Assembly (NCBI GenBank): GCA_963715445.1
Contig: OY970240.1
Location: forward strand, 186,001-250,000
Direction: 5' to 3'
Source: JAAYBF01 sp963715445
Lineage (GTDB): Bacteria > Actinomycetota > Thermoleophilia > Solirubrobacterales > Thermoleophilaceae
Length of the DNA stretch: 64,000 nt
This document shows, one piece after another, positions 25,914-33,754 of this stretch. Under the pieces are notes generated by a model. It saw only the letters and a program-made list of their open reading frames with translations. It had not been told where the DNA came from and did no database searches. The position numbers and the translations under genes are program-made. Numbering within the stretch: position 1 is the stretch's first letter; each line of letters starts with the position of its first letter.

Positions 25914-26804
25914 TCAAGTCTGGCGGGTCAGGATGTAGTCGGCGATCTGCTCGAGGCGCTGCGTCTCTCCACTGGCCCGTGCCAGCGCCGCCCGGGCCTC
26001 GGTATGGGACTCGCGCGCCAGCTCCCGTGCACGTTCGAGGCCGAACACGCTCACGTAGGTCCGCTTCCCGTGCCGAGCGTCCGATCCGCTGGGCTTGCCG
26101 AGCTCGGCCTCGCTCCCGGTGACGTCGAGGATGTCGTCGACGATCTGGAACAAGACGCCCAACTCGGCAGCAAAGCGGCCGTACTGGATTGTCGCAGGTC
26201 CGGGCGCGCCGCAAAGCAGCAGCACGGAGACCACGGAGGCGGCGATCAGCCTGCCCGTCTTCAGCTCGTGCAGGCGCCTCAGCGCGGTCGCGTCGAGGTC
26301 GCGCGGAGCGGTGATGTCGAGGAACTGCCCGCCGACCATCCCGCCCACCCCGGCCGCCGCCGTCAGCTCCTTGACCGCGGCGAGGACGTTGGCCGGACCG
26401 CCCTCCTGACGGGCCAGGACGAGGTGTAGGGCCTCGGCGAACAGGCCGTCGCCGGCGAGGATCGCCACGTCCTCCCCGAACGCGACGTGACACGTCGGCT
26501 GGCCGCGGCGCAGGTCGTCGTCGTCCATCGCCGGCAGGTCGTCGTGAATCAGCGAGTAGGTGTGGATCATCTCGAGAGCCGCCGCGAGCGGCAGGACCTC
26601 CTCGGGATCGCGCCCCAGGCTCTCGGCGGTCGCCAGCGCCAGCACGGGGCGGATGCGCTTCCCGCCGGCGAGCAGCGAGTACCTCATCGCCTCTCCCAGG
26701 CGCTTGGTCCCGGGCTCGGCGCTCAGCTGGACAGCCTCCAGGTAGGCATCCACCCGGCGCTGGATCTCCACCGGGTAGGTCGCCTCACCTGCGGCCGCCG
26801 TCAC
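25914..26804 (-). CDS. ispA: polyprenyl (farnesyl/geranylgeranyl) diphosphate synthase
   Basis: 296 residues from GTG 26804, which overlaps the xseB stop (GTGA). It elongates allylic diphosphates with isopentenyl diphosphate. The first Asp-rich motif is IHDDLPAMDDDDLRRG, the second QIVDDILDVTG, with GGKRIRP and ELKTGRLI as further conserved blocks. The FARM region (ALEMIHTYSLIHDD) has small residues before the motif. Chain length cannot be fixed by eye. The order nusB-xseB-ispA-dxs is widely conserved. Confidence 0.93.
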   Translation of the reverse strand: MTAAAGEATYPVEIQRRVDAYLEAVQLSAEPGTKRLGEAMRYSLLAGGKRIRPVLALATAESLGRDPEEVLPLAAALEMIHTYSLIHDDLPAMDDDDLRRGQPTCHVAFGEDVAILAGDGLFAEALHLVLARQEGGPANVLAAVKELTAAAGVGGMVGGQFLDITAPRDLDATALRRLHELKTGRLIAASVVSVLLLCGAPGPATIQYGRFAAELGVLFQIVDDILDVTGSEAELGKPSGSDARHGKRTYVSVFGLERARELARESHTEARAALARASGETQRLEQIADYILTRQT

Positions 26805-27004
26805 AGCAGCTGCTCCTGGCCGTCCGCCGTGGTCTCGCGCTCGGCCTCGCGGCCGGCCCGCTCGAGCTCCGAGCCGATGCGTCCCGCGATCTCGGCGCAG
26901 CGCTCCACGAGCTCCGCGGCGCGGGCCGCGTCGATGTCTCCCGCGCGCAGGTCGCGGGCGGCCTCCTCCAGCTCCCGGATCGCCGCGTCCAGGCTCTCGC
27001 TCAT
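26801..27004 (-). CDS. xseB: exodeoxyribonuclease VII small subunit
   Basis: 67 residues from ATG 27004 (MSESLDAAIRELEEAARDL). It is a short helical hairpin protein with the family pattern of a regular Glu/Leu helix, a short turn (GDIDAARAAELVERC) and a second helix. It forms exonuclease VII with XseA, which is not in this window. Its ATG overlaps the nusB stop (ATGA) and its stop overlaps the ispA start (GTGA). Identification depends partly on position between nusB and ispA. Confidence 0.82.
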   Translation of the reverse strand: MSESLDAAIRELEEAARDLRAGDIDAARAAELVERCAEIAGRIGSELERAGREAERETTADGQEQLL

Positions 27005-27384
27005 GCCGGCTCCACCTCCTCCTTGGCCACGGCACCGAGGATGCCATTCACGAAGCCGGGAGCGTCCTTGCCGCACAGCTCCTTCGCCGCTTCGACCGCC
27101 TCGTCGATCGCGACCTCCACCGGCACGTCCTCGCGGTGGAGCATCTCGTAGAGCGCGACACGCAGGATCCCGCGCTCCAGCGGAGCGATCCGGTCGAGCG
27201 TCCAGCCGGTCGAGTGGCGCTCGATCAGGCCGTCGAGCGACTCCTGCTCGCCGGTCACGCCCTCGACGAGCTCGCGGGTGAAGGCGCTGGCCTCACGCGG
27301 GAGCAGCTCATCCAGCGGGCGCTCGGTGAGATCGGCCTGGTAGAGGGTCACGACTGCAGCTCGACGCTGTTCGGTACGCCGCAC
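27001..27384 (-). CDS. nusB: transcription antitermination factor NusB
   Basis: 127 residues, all helical. Conserved blocks are RRTEQRRAAVVTLYQAD at the start, the central DGLIERHSTGWTLDRIAPLE, and VEVAIDEAVEAAKELCGKDAP with FVNGILGAVAKE at the end. NusB binds boxA RNA with NusE (S10) during rRNA antitermination. The gene lies 7 nt downstream of efp and overlaps xseB. Confidence 0.94.
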   Translation of the reverse strand: MRRTEQRRAAVVTLYQADLTERPLDELLPREASAFTRELVEGVTGEQESLDGLIERHSTGWTLDRIAPLERGILRVALYEMLHREDVPVEVAIDEAVEAAKELCGKDAPGFVNGILGAVAKEEVEPA

Positions 27385-27391
27385 CTGCTGC

Positions 27392-27952
27392 CTAGACCCG
27401 CGACATGTAGTCGCCCGAGCGCGGGTCGACCTTCACGCGATCGCCGACGTTCACGAACAGCGGCACGCGGATGGTCACGCCCGACTCAAGCGTTGCGGGC
27501 TTGTCCCCGCCGCCCGACGCGGTGTCGCCGCGCAGACCGGGCTCGGTCTCGGTGACAGCCAGCTCCACGGAGGGCGGCAGCTGCACGTCGGCGGGCTTCT
27601 CGTCGACGTAGAGGACCTCGACCTCCTGGTTGTCGACGATCCACTTGAGCGACTCGCTGACCTGCTCCTCCGGCACCGCGAGCTGCTCGTAGCTCTGGGA
27701 GTCCATGAAGTGGGCGTCCGTGCCGTCGGAGTAGAGGTACTGCATCTTGCGCGTCTCGGTCCGAACCAGGCGGAACTTCTCCCCCGCCCTGAACGTGCGG
27801 TCGATCGCCGCGCCGTCCTGCAGGCGCTTGAGCTTGGTGCGCACGAAGGCGCCGCCCTTGCCCGGCTTGACGTGCTGGAAGTCCACCACTTTGAAGATGA
27901 CGCCGTCGACGTCGATGTGGGTCCCGTTCTTGAACTGGTTCGTACTGATCAC
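27392..27952 (-). CDS. efp: translation elongation factor P
   Basis: 186 residues from GTG 27952 (ISTNQFKNGTHIDVDG). EF-P rescues ribosomes stalled at polyproline. The KOW-like domain I carries the tip loop HVKPGKGGAFVRTKL, with K32 at the position that is modified in other bacteria. Domains II and III follow (KMQYLYSDG, ending VDPRSGDYMSRV). Length is exact for the family. The longer upstream frame is antisense to the MBL gene and is not used. Confidence 0.96.
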   Translation of the reverse strand: MISTNQFKNGTHIDVDGVIFKVVDFQHVKPGKGGAFVRTKLKRLQDGAAIDRTFRAGEKFRLVRTETRKMQYLYSDGTDAHFMDSQSYEQLAVPEEQVSESLKWIVDNQEVEVLYVDEKPADVQLPPSVELAVTETEPGLRGDTASGGGDKPATLESGVTIRVPLFVNVGDRVKVDPRSGDYMSRV

Positions 27953-27993
27953 GGCGGTCAGGGTATCGATGCGCCGCCGGCCGGCCGTGGCTC

Positions 27994-28716
27994 CTACGCC
28001 CGCGGCATGTCGGCGGGCAGGCGTCCCTCCTCGGAGAGCTTCTCCAAGTGGGCCTGCAGGGTGAGGGCGGCGGCGAAGCGGAGCTCCGGCCCGACGTCGG
28101 CCCAGGCGTGGTCGAGCAACTCGGACTCCGAGCGGGCGCCGGCGTCCAGCGCCTCCAAGAGCAGCCGCTCGCGCTCCAGGCGGTGGGCCAGGTAATCGCC
28201 GATCCTGGCCGCGGGATCCCAGACGTACGGGCCGTGGCCGGGACAGAGCACCTCGAGGTTGAGCGGAAGGAGGCGGCGCAGCGAATCCAGGTACGCGCCC
28301 AGCGAGCCCTCGCCGGGGCCGATGAAGACGCTCCCCGCCCCCAGCACCGTGTCGCCGGCGAAGCAGATCCGGCCGAAGAGCAGGCACACGTGGTCGGGCG
28401 TGTGGCCGGGAGTAACGATGGTGAGGAAGGGGCCGACCTCGTCGCCCTCGCCCGGGCGCACCACCGGCACGCCCCCGGCGAGCGCCGCGAGCGGCTCTGC
28501 GCCGGCAGCGTGATCGGGATGCGAGTGGGTCAGCACGATCCCGTCCAGCGAGCCGCCGGCCGCTTCGAGCACCGCCCGCAGATGGCTCTCGTCGTCGGGC
28601 CCCGGATCGACCACCCAGCCGCCCACGACATAGGTGTTCGTACCGTCGAGGGTCAGCGGCGACGGGTTCTGCGCCCTGACCCTGACCACTCCCTCGGGAT
28701 GACGCTCCGGCTCCAC
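27994..28716 (-). CDS. MBL-fold metallo-hydrolase (LACTB2-like)
   Basis: 240 residues from GTG 28716, with GAGG about 8 nt upstream. The metallo-beta-lactamase motif is LTHSHPDHAAGAEPL, followed by TPGHTPDHVCLL, FAGDTVLGAGSVFI and CPGHGP. A C-terminal helical domain (RIGDYLAHRLERERLLLEAL) is typical of LACTB2-like proteins that act as endoribonucleases or thioester hydrolases. The substrate is unknown. It lies 42 nt upstream of efp on the same strand. Confidence 0.86.
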   Translation of the reverse strand: MEPERHPEGVVRVRAQNPSPLTLDGTNTYVVGGWVVDPGPDDESHLRAVLEAAGGSLDGIVLTHSHPDHAAGAEPLAALAGGVPVVRPGEGDEVGPFLTIVTPGHTPDHVCLLFGRICFAGDTVLGAGSVFIGPGEGSLGAYLDSLRRLLPLNLEVLCPGHGPYVWDPAARIGDYLAHRLERERLLLEALDAGARSESELLDHAWADVGPELRFAAALTLQAHLEKLSEEGRLPADMPRA

Positions 28717-28809
28717 CGGCGCATCCTCGCACGCTCGACGCAGCCGGCGCGGGTGCCGAAAGCCGACAGGCGGTCCAATTCGGCCGCGCGATCTTTGGAC
28801 GCCGGGCGA

Positions 28810-29040
28810 ATGGAGGAAGGCCCCGCACAGACCACCATTGAGGGGGTGCGGGACCCGGACCGGATCAAGCGCTACGCGCTCGTGCCACGCGGCTCTCAGA
28901 ACGGCGACAAGCCGGATGGGGAGAGCGTGCGCCGCTACAACCTGGCCAGGATCGGGGTCTCCCCCCGCTCGGCGCTCGGCCAGGACCGCCACGAGCGGCT
29001 CGAGCAGATCGCCGACTCAGAGCGCAAGCGGCAACGCTAG
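28810..29040 (+). CDS. small hypothetical protein, 76 aa
   Basis: A basic soluble protein, MEEGPAQTTIEGVRDPDRIK at its start, rich in Arg, Asp and Gln, with no known motif. The ATG at 28810 has a weak upstream signal; the in-frame GTG at 28846 is preceded by GAGGGG and may be the real start (64 aa). It is divergent from the MBL gene and ends 3 nt before the convergent secreted-protein gene. The codon pattern in this frame is good, but a gene this short remains uncertain. Confidence 0.5.
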   Translation: MEEGPAQTTIEGVRDPDRIKRYALVPRGSQNGDKPDGESVRRYNLARIGVSPRSALGQDRHERLEQIADSERKRQR

Positions 29041-29043
29041 AGG

Positions 29044-30051
29044 TCAGTGGGCGAAGGTCACGTTGGCGCCCGCCTTGCCGGCCTCGACCATCTCGTTGAC
29101 GAGCCGCTTCGCCGCGCCGGTCTGAACCAGGATCGAGAACTGCGTCGCGACGTCGCCCTTCTGCTGCGGAGTGAGCATCGCCCAGGTCGTGCCCGACTGC
29201 CCATAGAGCGAGGAGGCGAGGTCCAGCTGCTTGCGCACCTCGGGATTGGCAGCCGCGGCGCTGTCCGCGGAGCGGATGGCCACGTTGCGGAAGTCGCCGA
29301 GCTTCTCGAGCGCCTTGACGAAGTCGGGCATCGCCTTCAGCTGCGCGGTACGAAAGCCCGCGCCCGCCTGACCGACCGAGCTTGGGAACTCCTGCTTGCT
29401 CTGCTTCTTCTTCGGGAACGCCTTGTCGAACTGCTTCTTCAGCTCGTCCTTGTCCTTGAAGAACTTCTCGATGTCCTTGAGAACGTCGCCGAAGGTCTTC
29501 TTCGGCGCCGGGGCCTTCGATTTCGCGTAGCTCTTCTGTGCCTGCTTCCCCCGCTTGACGAGCGTCTTGGAGCGCTTCGCCGTCTTGACGACTTTCTTCA
29601 GCACGGCCCGCTTCTGCTTCTTGGTCGTCTTCTTCTTCGGCTTGGGCTTCGGCGCCACGACTCGCTTGTCGGTGACGGTCAGCGTGCGGTGCTCGCTCTC
29701 GGCGACGATGACCTCGCCGTTGTTGGCGGGGTTCGGGCAGTTCATCCGCCCCCACCACTCATGCACGCCGACGGAGCTCGGCCCGAAGGTCGTCGAGAAG
29801 GAGCCCTCGTTGAGGCTGGAGCCGATCGGCAGCGCGAGCGGGAAGCTGGGGCCCTTGGTGATGATGTTCACCCAGACGTTGCCCTTCCCGCAGCCGCTGG
29901 TATTGGCGGTCGCGCTGACCGGCAGGGCGGGGTCGAGGTAGTAGCGCTGGGTTCCGCTCGGCGGTCCGCTGATCGTTACCGATACAGCCTCGGCCGAGCT
30001 GGCGGCAAGCAGCGAGACGAGGACGGCACCGAGGACCAGGTGGATGCGCAT
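29044..30051 (-). CDS. secreted protein with Lys-rich linker, unknown function
   Basis: 335 residues from ATG 30051. The signal peptide is MRIHLVLGAVLVSLLAASSA with cleavage after AEA. The mature protein has a beta-rich domain (about 23-125, two Cys) then a strikingly basic linker (about 128-185, APKPKPKKKTTKKQKRAV and similar) and a helical C-terminal domain (about 190-335). The linker could bind cell-wall polymers or nucleic acid (inference). I recognise no family. A sigma-A-like promoter places its transcription start at the ATG itself. Confidence 0.72.
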   Translation of the reverse strand: MRIHLVLGAVLVSLLAASSAEAVSVTISGPPSGTQRYYLDPALPVSATANTSGCGKGNVWVNIITKGPSFPLALPIGSSLNEGSFSTTFGPSSVGVHEWWGRMNCPNPANNGEVIVAESEHRTLTVTDKRVVAPKPKPKKKTTKKQKRAVLKKVVKTAKRSKTLVKRGKQAQKSYAKSKAPAPKKTFGDVLKDIEKFFKDKDELKKQFDKAFPKKKQSKQEFPSSVGQAGAGFRTAQLKAMPDFVKALEKLGDFRNVAIRSADSAAAANPEVRKQLDLASSLYGQSGTTWAMLTPQQKGDVATQFSILVQTGAAKRLVNEMVEAGKAGANVTFAH

Positions 30052-30057
30052 CGGGCG

Positions 30058-30086
30058 AAAATAGATCAGGTTCGCGGATCGCGCAA
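30058..30086 (-). promoter_or_regulatory. sigma-A-like promoter of the Lys-rich secreted protein
   Basis: On the minus strand TTGCGC (30086-30081), a 17-nt spacer and TATTTT (30063-30058). The expected start site falls on or next to the ATG at 30051, so the mRNA would be leaderless; no ribosome-binding site is seen there. Confidence 0.5.
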
Positions 30087-30153
30087 GCGACGGGAACTTC
30101 GGACACTTGACGGGGCCATAGGCCGGTGAAGTGTCCATTCTGCGGCGTGAAGG

Positions 30154-33100
30154 TCAGCCGCGGCGGCCCCAGCGGTGGCCCATCGGGGCGACGGCGCGCA
30201 GCTGGCTCTCGGTGTCCTGCACGTCCTCCTCGGCCTCGCTCCAGTCGGCCGCGGCCCGCTGCTCGAGGATGTGGACCTGCGCGCCCGGAAGGTCGACGCG
30301 CTCGAGCCGGCGCACGTCGCTCACGAGCACGTTCGTGACGCCCTCGCGGTGCTCGACGCGCCCATCGGCCGCCACCAGCGGCTCGCCCCGCACCGCCGGG
30401 CGGCAGCGCTCGCCCACCTGCCGCGGAACGATCAGGTTGACCGTGCCGAACTCGTCCTCCAGGAGCATGAAGGTGATCCCCTTGGCCGTCGCGGGGCGCT
30501 GGCGGGCCACGACGAGCCCCGCCACCCGGACGCTCGCCCCGTGCCCGGCCTCATGCAGCTCGGTGCTCGACAGGGTGCCCGCGGGGAGCGCGGGGCGCAT
30601 CAGCTCCAGCGGGTGCTCGTGCAGGGTCATGCCCGTGGACCCGTAGTCGGCCAGCAGCCGCTCCCAGGCGGTCATCTCCCGCAGATCTGGCCCAGCGTGC
30701 GGCTCCAGCGGCAGGGCCAGCTGGCCGTGGGCCGGTCCGGTCGAGGGGCCGGGCGCCGAGACGCCCAGCATCCACAGCGCCCGCCGCCGGCGCTCCTGCA
30801 TGGGCCCGTCCAGCAGCACGTCGCAGGCGCCGGCCCAGGCGAGCCTCTCGAGCGTCGTCAGCCCGGCCCCGGATCTCGAGGCCAGGTCCGGGATCGAGCG
30901 GTATCCCCCACCCCGCTCGCGCTCCGCCACGAGCGCCCGCGCTCCCTCCTCCTTCACGCCCTTCACGTAGCCCAGGCCGATCCGCACGGCCCCGCTCTCC
31001 ACCCGGCACTCGGCATCGCTCGACCCGACGCAGGGGCCCAGCACCTCCAGGCCGCGCCGCTGCGCCTCGTGCACCAGCGCGTCCGGCGGGTAGAAGCCCA
31101 TCGGCTGCTCGTTGAGGAGCGAGCAGAGGAACTCGGGCCCGTAGTTCACGCGCAGCCAGGTCGACTGGTAGGCCAGCAGCCCGAACGCCGCCGAGTGGGC
31201 CTTCGGGAAGCCGAACCCCGAGAAGCCCACGATCTGGCCGTAGACGCGCTCGGCGACGGCGAGCTCGACGCCCTTCCCCACGGCCCCCTCGACGAACCTC
31301 TGCTCGAAGCGGCGCATCTCCTCCTCCGAGCGGCGCCGGCTCATGGCCCGGCGCAGTCCCTCCGCCTCGGCTGCGGAGAAGCCGGCGAACTTCATCGCCA
31401 CCTCCACCACCTGGTCCTGGAAGACGATCGCGCCGAGCGTCTCGCGCAGCACCGGCTCGAGCGAGGGGTGCTCGTAGGGGATCTCGTAGCCGGGGTCCTG
31501 GCGCAGCCGGCGGCGGCGCTCGATGTAGGGGTGCACCGCGCCGCCCAGGATCGGCCCCGGCCGGACGAGGGCCACCTGGACGGTCAGGTCGTCGAGGTTC
31601 TCGGGCCGCGTGCGCTTGAGCATCTGCATCTGCGCGCGGCTCTCGATCTGGAAGACCCCCATCGTCTCGGCCGCCTGGATCTCCTCGTACACGCGGCGAT
31701 CGGCGAGGTCGATCCGGGAGAGGTCGATCCGCTCTCCCCGGGTGCGCGCCACCATCTCCACGCAGCGCTCGACGCAGGACAGCATCCCCAGGCCGAGCAG
31801 GTCGATCTTCAGGAAGCCCGCGTCGGCGCACGAGTCCTTGTCCCACTGGACCATCTGGCGGCCTTCCATCGAGGCGGGCTGGATCGGGCAGATGTCGGTC
31901 AGCGGCTCGGTGGATACGACCATCCCCCCGGGGTGCTGGGACATGTGCCGCGGCAGGCGGTGCGCCTCGCGGACGAGCTCCACGAGCGCATGCCAGCGCG
32001 GCGACCCGGCCGCCGTGCGAAGCCCTTCCACATCCGCGGCGATGTCGCTCTCCGGCCTCCAGGGATCCACCGTGCGCGCGAGCCGCTCGACCTCGGTGGG
32101 CGCCAGGCCGAGCGCCTTCGCGAAGTCCCGTATCGCCGAGCGCGCCTGGTAGGTGGGAAAGGACGCCACGAGCGCCGAGCGATCGTGGCCGAAGCGCTCG
32201 TGAACCCGCGGGATCAGCGCCTCGCGGATGTCGCGCGGGAAGTCGAGGTCGATGTCCGGGACGGCCACGAGGTCGTCGTTGAGGAAGCGGCCGAGGTGCA
32301 GGTCGCACGCCACCGGGTCGACGTGCGAGAGGCCCGTGAGGTAGCAGACGAGCGAGGAGACGCTCGACCCCCGCCCCCGCCCGGGGGGCAGCAGGGCGCG
32401 CACCGTATCGGGGCCGCGCACCTCCGCCGCCACCTCCCGCGCCAGCTCCAGCATGTCGCGGTGCAGCAGGAAGAAGCCCGAGAGGCCGAGGCCGCGGATC
32501 ACCCTCAGCTCCTCGTCCAAGCGGGTGTCGGCCTCACCTCGCATGCCTTCACCCGGCGGGTAGCGCTCATCCATGCGGGCCCGGCAGACCTCGGCCAGCT
32601 GGAGGTCGGCGTTGGGATCGCCCGCGCGCGGGTAGGCGTAGCCGAGGTCGCTCCCGAGGTCGAAGACGAGCCGGTCGGCCAGGCGGCCCGCCTCGTGGAC
32701 CGCGTCGGGGTGATCGCGGAAGCGCTCGACCATCGCGGCCGCAGGCGCGAGCACGTGCGAGGAGTTGCCGCGCCGCTGCACCTCGCACTCGTCCAGCCCC
32801 CGGCCGAGCCGGACCGCGACGAGGGCGTCCTGGAGCGGAGCCCGCGAGCGATCGTGGGCGTGGACGTTGCCGGTCGCGACGCACGGCACGCCGAGCCGCT
32901 CTGCCAGCTCGGAGAGCAGCAGGTTGCGGCGGCGATCGTGGCGCGAGAAGGGCCGCTGCAGCTCTACCCGCAACCGGTCGCGACCGAAGATGCGCAGCAG
33001 GCGCTGCGCGGCTTGGAGGGCCTCGGCGTGACGGCTCTCCTCCAAGGCCCGGGCCAACGCTCCCCGGCGGGCGCAGCCCGAAAGGCAGACGAGACCCTCG

Positions 33101-33462
33101 GAGCGGCGCTCGAGCTCGCCGTAGGCGGTCTGCGGCGGCAGCGGCTCGCGTCCCGGCTTCGGGCGCGTGTCCGCATGGGCCGCGGTGATCAGCCGGCAGA
33201 GGTTGCGGTAGCCCGTGGACGTCTCGCAGAGCAAGGTGAGGTGCGAGCCGTCCTCCATCGTGAGCTCGGCGCCGGTGATCGGCCGGATGCCCATGGCCTT
33301 GGCGGCCGTGGCGAGCTCCATCGCGCCGTGCAGGCCGTCGTGATCGGTGAGAGCGATCGCCGGATAGCCCTGCGTCGCCGCCCTGGCGGCGAGCTCCTCA
33401 GGGAGCGAGGCCCCGTCGAGGAACGAGTAGGCGGAATGGCAGTGAAGCTCCACGTAGGGCAC
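30154..33462 (-). CDS. dnaE2: error-prone DNA polymerase III alpha DnaE2
   Basis: 1102 residues, a C-family polymerase. The N-terminal PHP domain begins MPYVELHCHSAYSFLDGASL and includes LTDHDGLHGAMEL. The polymerase active site is PDIDLDFPRDIREAL; the fingers contain FQIESRAQMQML and the region GFGFPKAHSAAFGLLAYQS. The C-terminal OB fold follows LHEAGHGASVRVAGL. Length and the absence of the long DnaE1 tail fit DnaE2, which performs SOS translesion synthesis with ImuB. GTG 33462 is 12 nt after the DUF6504 gene, so the three genes form one operon under the LexA box at 34947. Confidence 0.93.
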   Translation of the reverse strand: MPYVELHCHSAYSFLDGASLPEELAARAATQGYPAIALTDHDGLHGAMELATAAKAMGIRPITGAELTMEDGSHLTLLCETSTGYRNLCRLITAAHADTRPKPGREPLPPQTAYGELERRSEGLVCLSGCARRGALARALEESRHAEALQAAQRLLRIFGRDRLRVELQRPFSRHDRRRNLLLSELAERLGVPCVATGNVHAHDRSRAPLQDALVAVRLGRGLDECEVQRRGNSSHVLAPAAAMVERFRDHPDAVHEAGRLADRLVFDLGSDLGYAYPRAGDPNADLQLAEVCRARMDERYPPGEGMRGEADTRLDEELRVIRGLGLSGFFLLHRDMLELAREVAAEVRGPDTVRALLPPGRGRGSSVSSLVCYLTGLSHVDPVACDLHLGRFLNDDLVAVPDIDLDFPRDIREALIPRVHERFGHDRSALVASFPTYQARSAIRDFAKALGLAPTEVERLARTVDPWRPESDIAADVEGLRTAAGSPRWHALVELVREAHRLPRHMSQHPGGMVVSTEPLTDICPIQPASMEGRQMVQWDKDSCADAGFLKIDLLGLGMLSCVERCVEMVARTRGERIDLSRIDLADRRVYEEIQAAETMGVFQIESRAQMQMLKRTRPENLDDLTVQVALVRPGPILGGAVHPYIERRRRLRQDPGYEIPYEHPSLEPVLRETLGAIVFQDQVVEVAMKFAGFSAAEAEGLRRAMSRRRSEEEMRRFEQRFVEGAVGKGVELAVAERVYGQIVGFSGFGFPKAHSAAFGLLAYQSTWLRVNYGPEFLCSLLNEQPMGFYPPDALVHEAQRRGLEVLGPCVGSSDAECRVESGAVRIGLGYVKGVKEEGARALVAERERGGGYRSIPDLASRSGAGLTTLERLAWAGACDVLLDGPMQERRRRALWMLGVSAPGPSTGPAHGQLALPLEPHAGPDLREMTAWERLLADYGSTGMTLHEHPLELMRPALPAGTLSSTELHEAGHGASVRVAGLVVARQRPATAKGITFMLLEDEFGTVNLIVPRQVGERCRPAVRGEPLVAADGRVEHREGVTNVLVSDVRRLERVDLPGAQVHILEQRAAADWSEAEEDVQDTESQLRAVAPMGHRWGRRG

Positions 33463-33474
33463 GGCCAGACCGCC

Positions 33475-33729
33475 TCAGCTCCGTTGAACGAACCAGTGCC
33501 CCCCGGTCAGGTCGTGGAAGACGACGACGTTGCGGCCGTCCTCGAGCACCAGCTCGAAGTAGCGCCGGCGCAGAGCCTGCCCGGTCCACCAGCGGTCCTC
33601 CACGACCCAGTCCTCGCGCACGGCCTCCACCGCCGTGCGCGCCACGGCCACAGGCACCCCGGTCGGCCCCACACGAACCGTCGCCGCGCGCGGAGCGCCC
33701 AGCCTCTTCGCCGCCGTCGCCATCACCAC
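33475..33729 (-). CDS. DUF6504-like small protein of the dnaE2 locus
   Basis: 84 residues. The C-terminal half has the pattern seen in small actinobacterial proteins next to dnaE2: VVEDRWWTGQALRRRYFELV then EDGRNVVVFHDLTGGHWFVQ. This is the DUF6504 type as I remember it; no biochemical function is established. GTG 33729 or the ATG two codons later may be used, after AGGGGTGAG. It is placed exactly between imuB and dnaE2, so a role in the mutasome is plausible but unproven. Confidence 0.78.
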   Translation of the reverse strand: MVMATAAKRLGAPRAATVRVGPTGVPVAVARTAVEAVREDWVVEDRWWTGQALRRRYFELVLEDGRNVVVFHDLTGGHWFVQRS

Positions 33730-33754
33730 TCACCCCTGGACATCATGCGACGCC

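Noticed and set aside
30126..30338. Plus-strand frame starting MKCPFCG, like an NrdR or zinc-finger start
   Set aside because: After the first residues it turns into Arg/Pro-rich sequence antisense to the dnaE2 end; NrdR length and motifs are absent.
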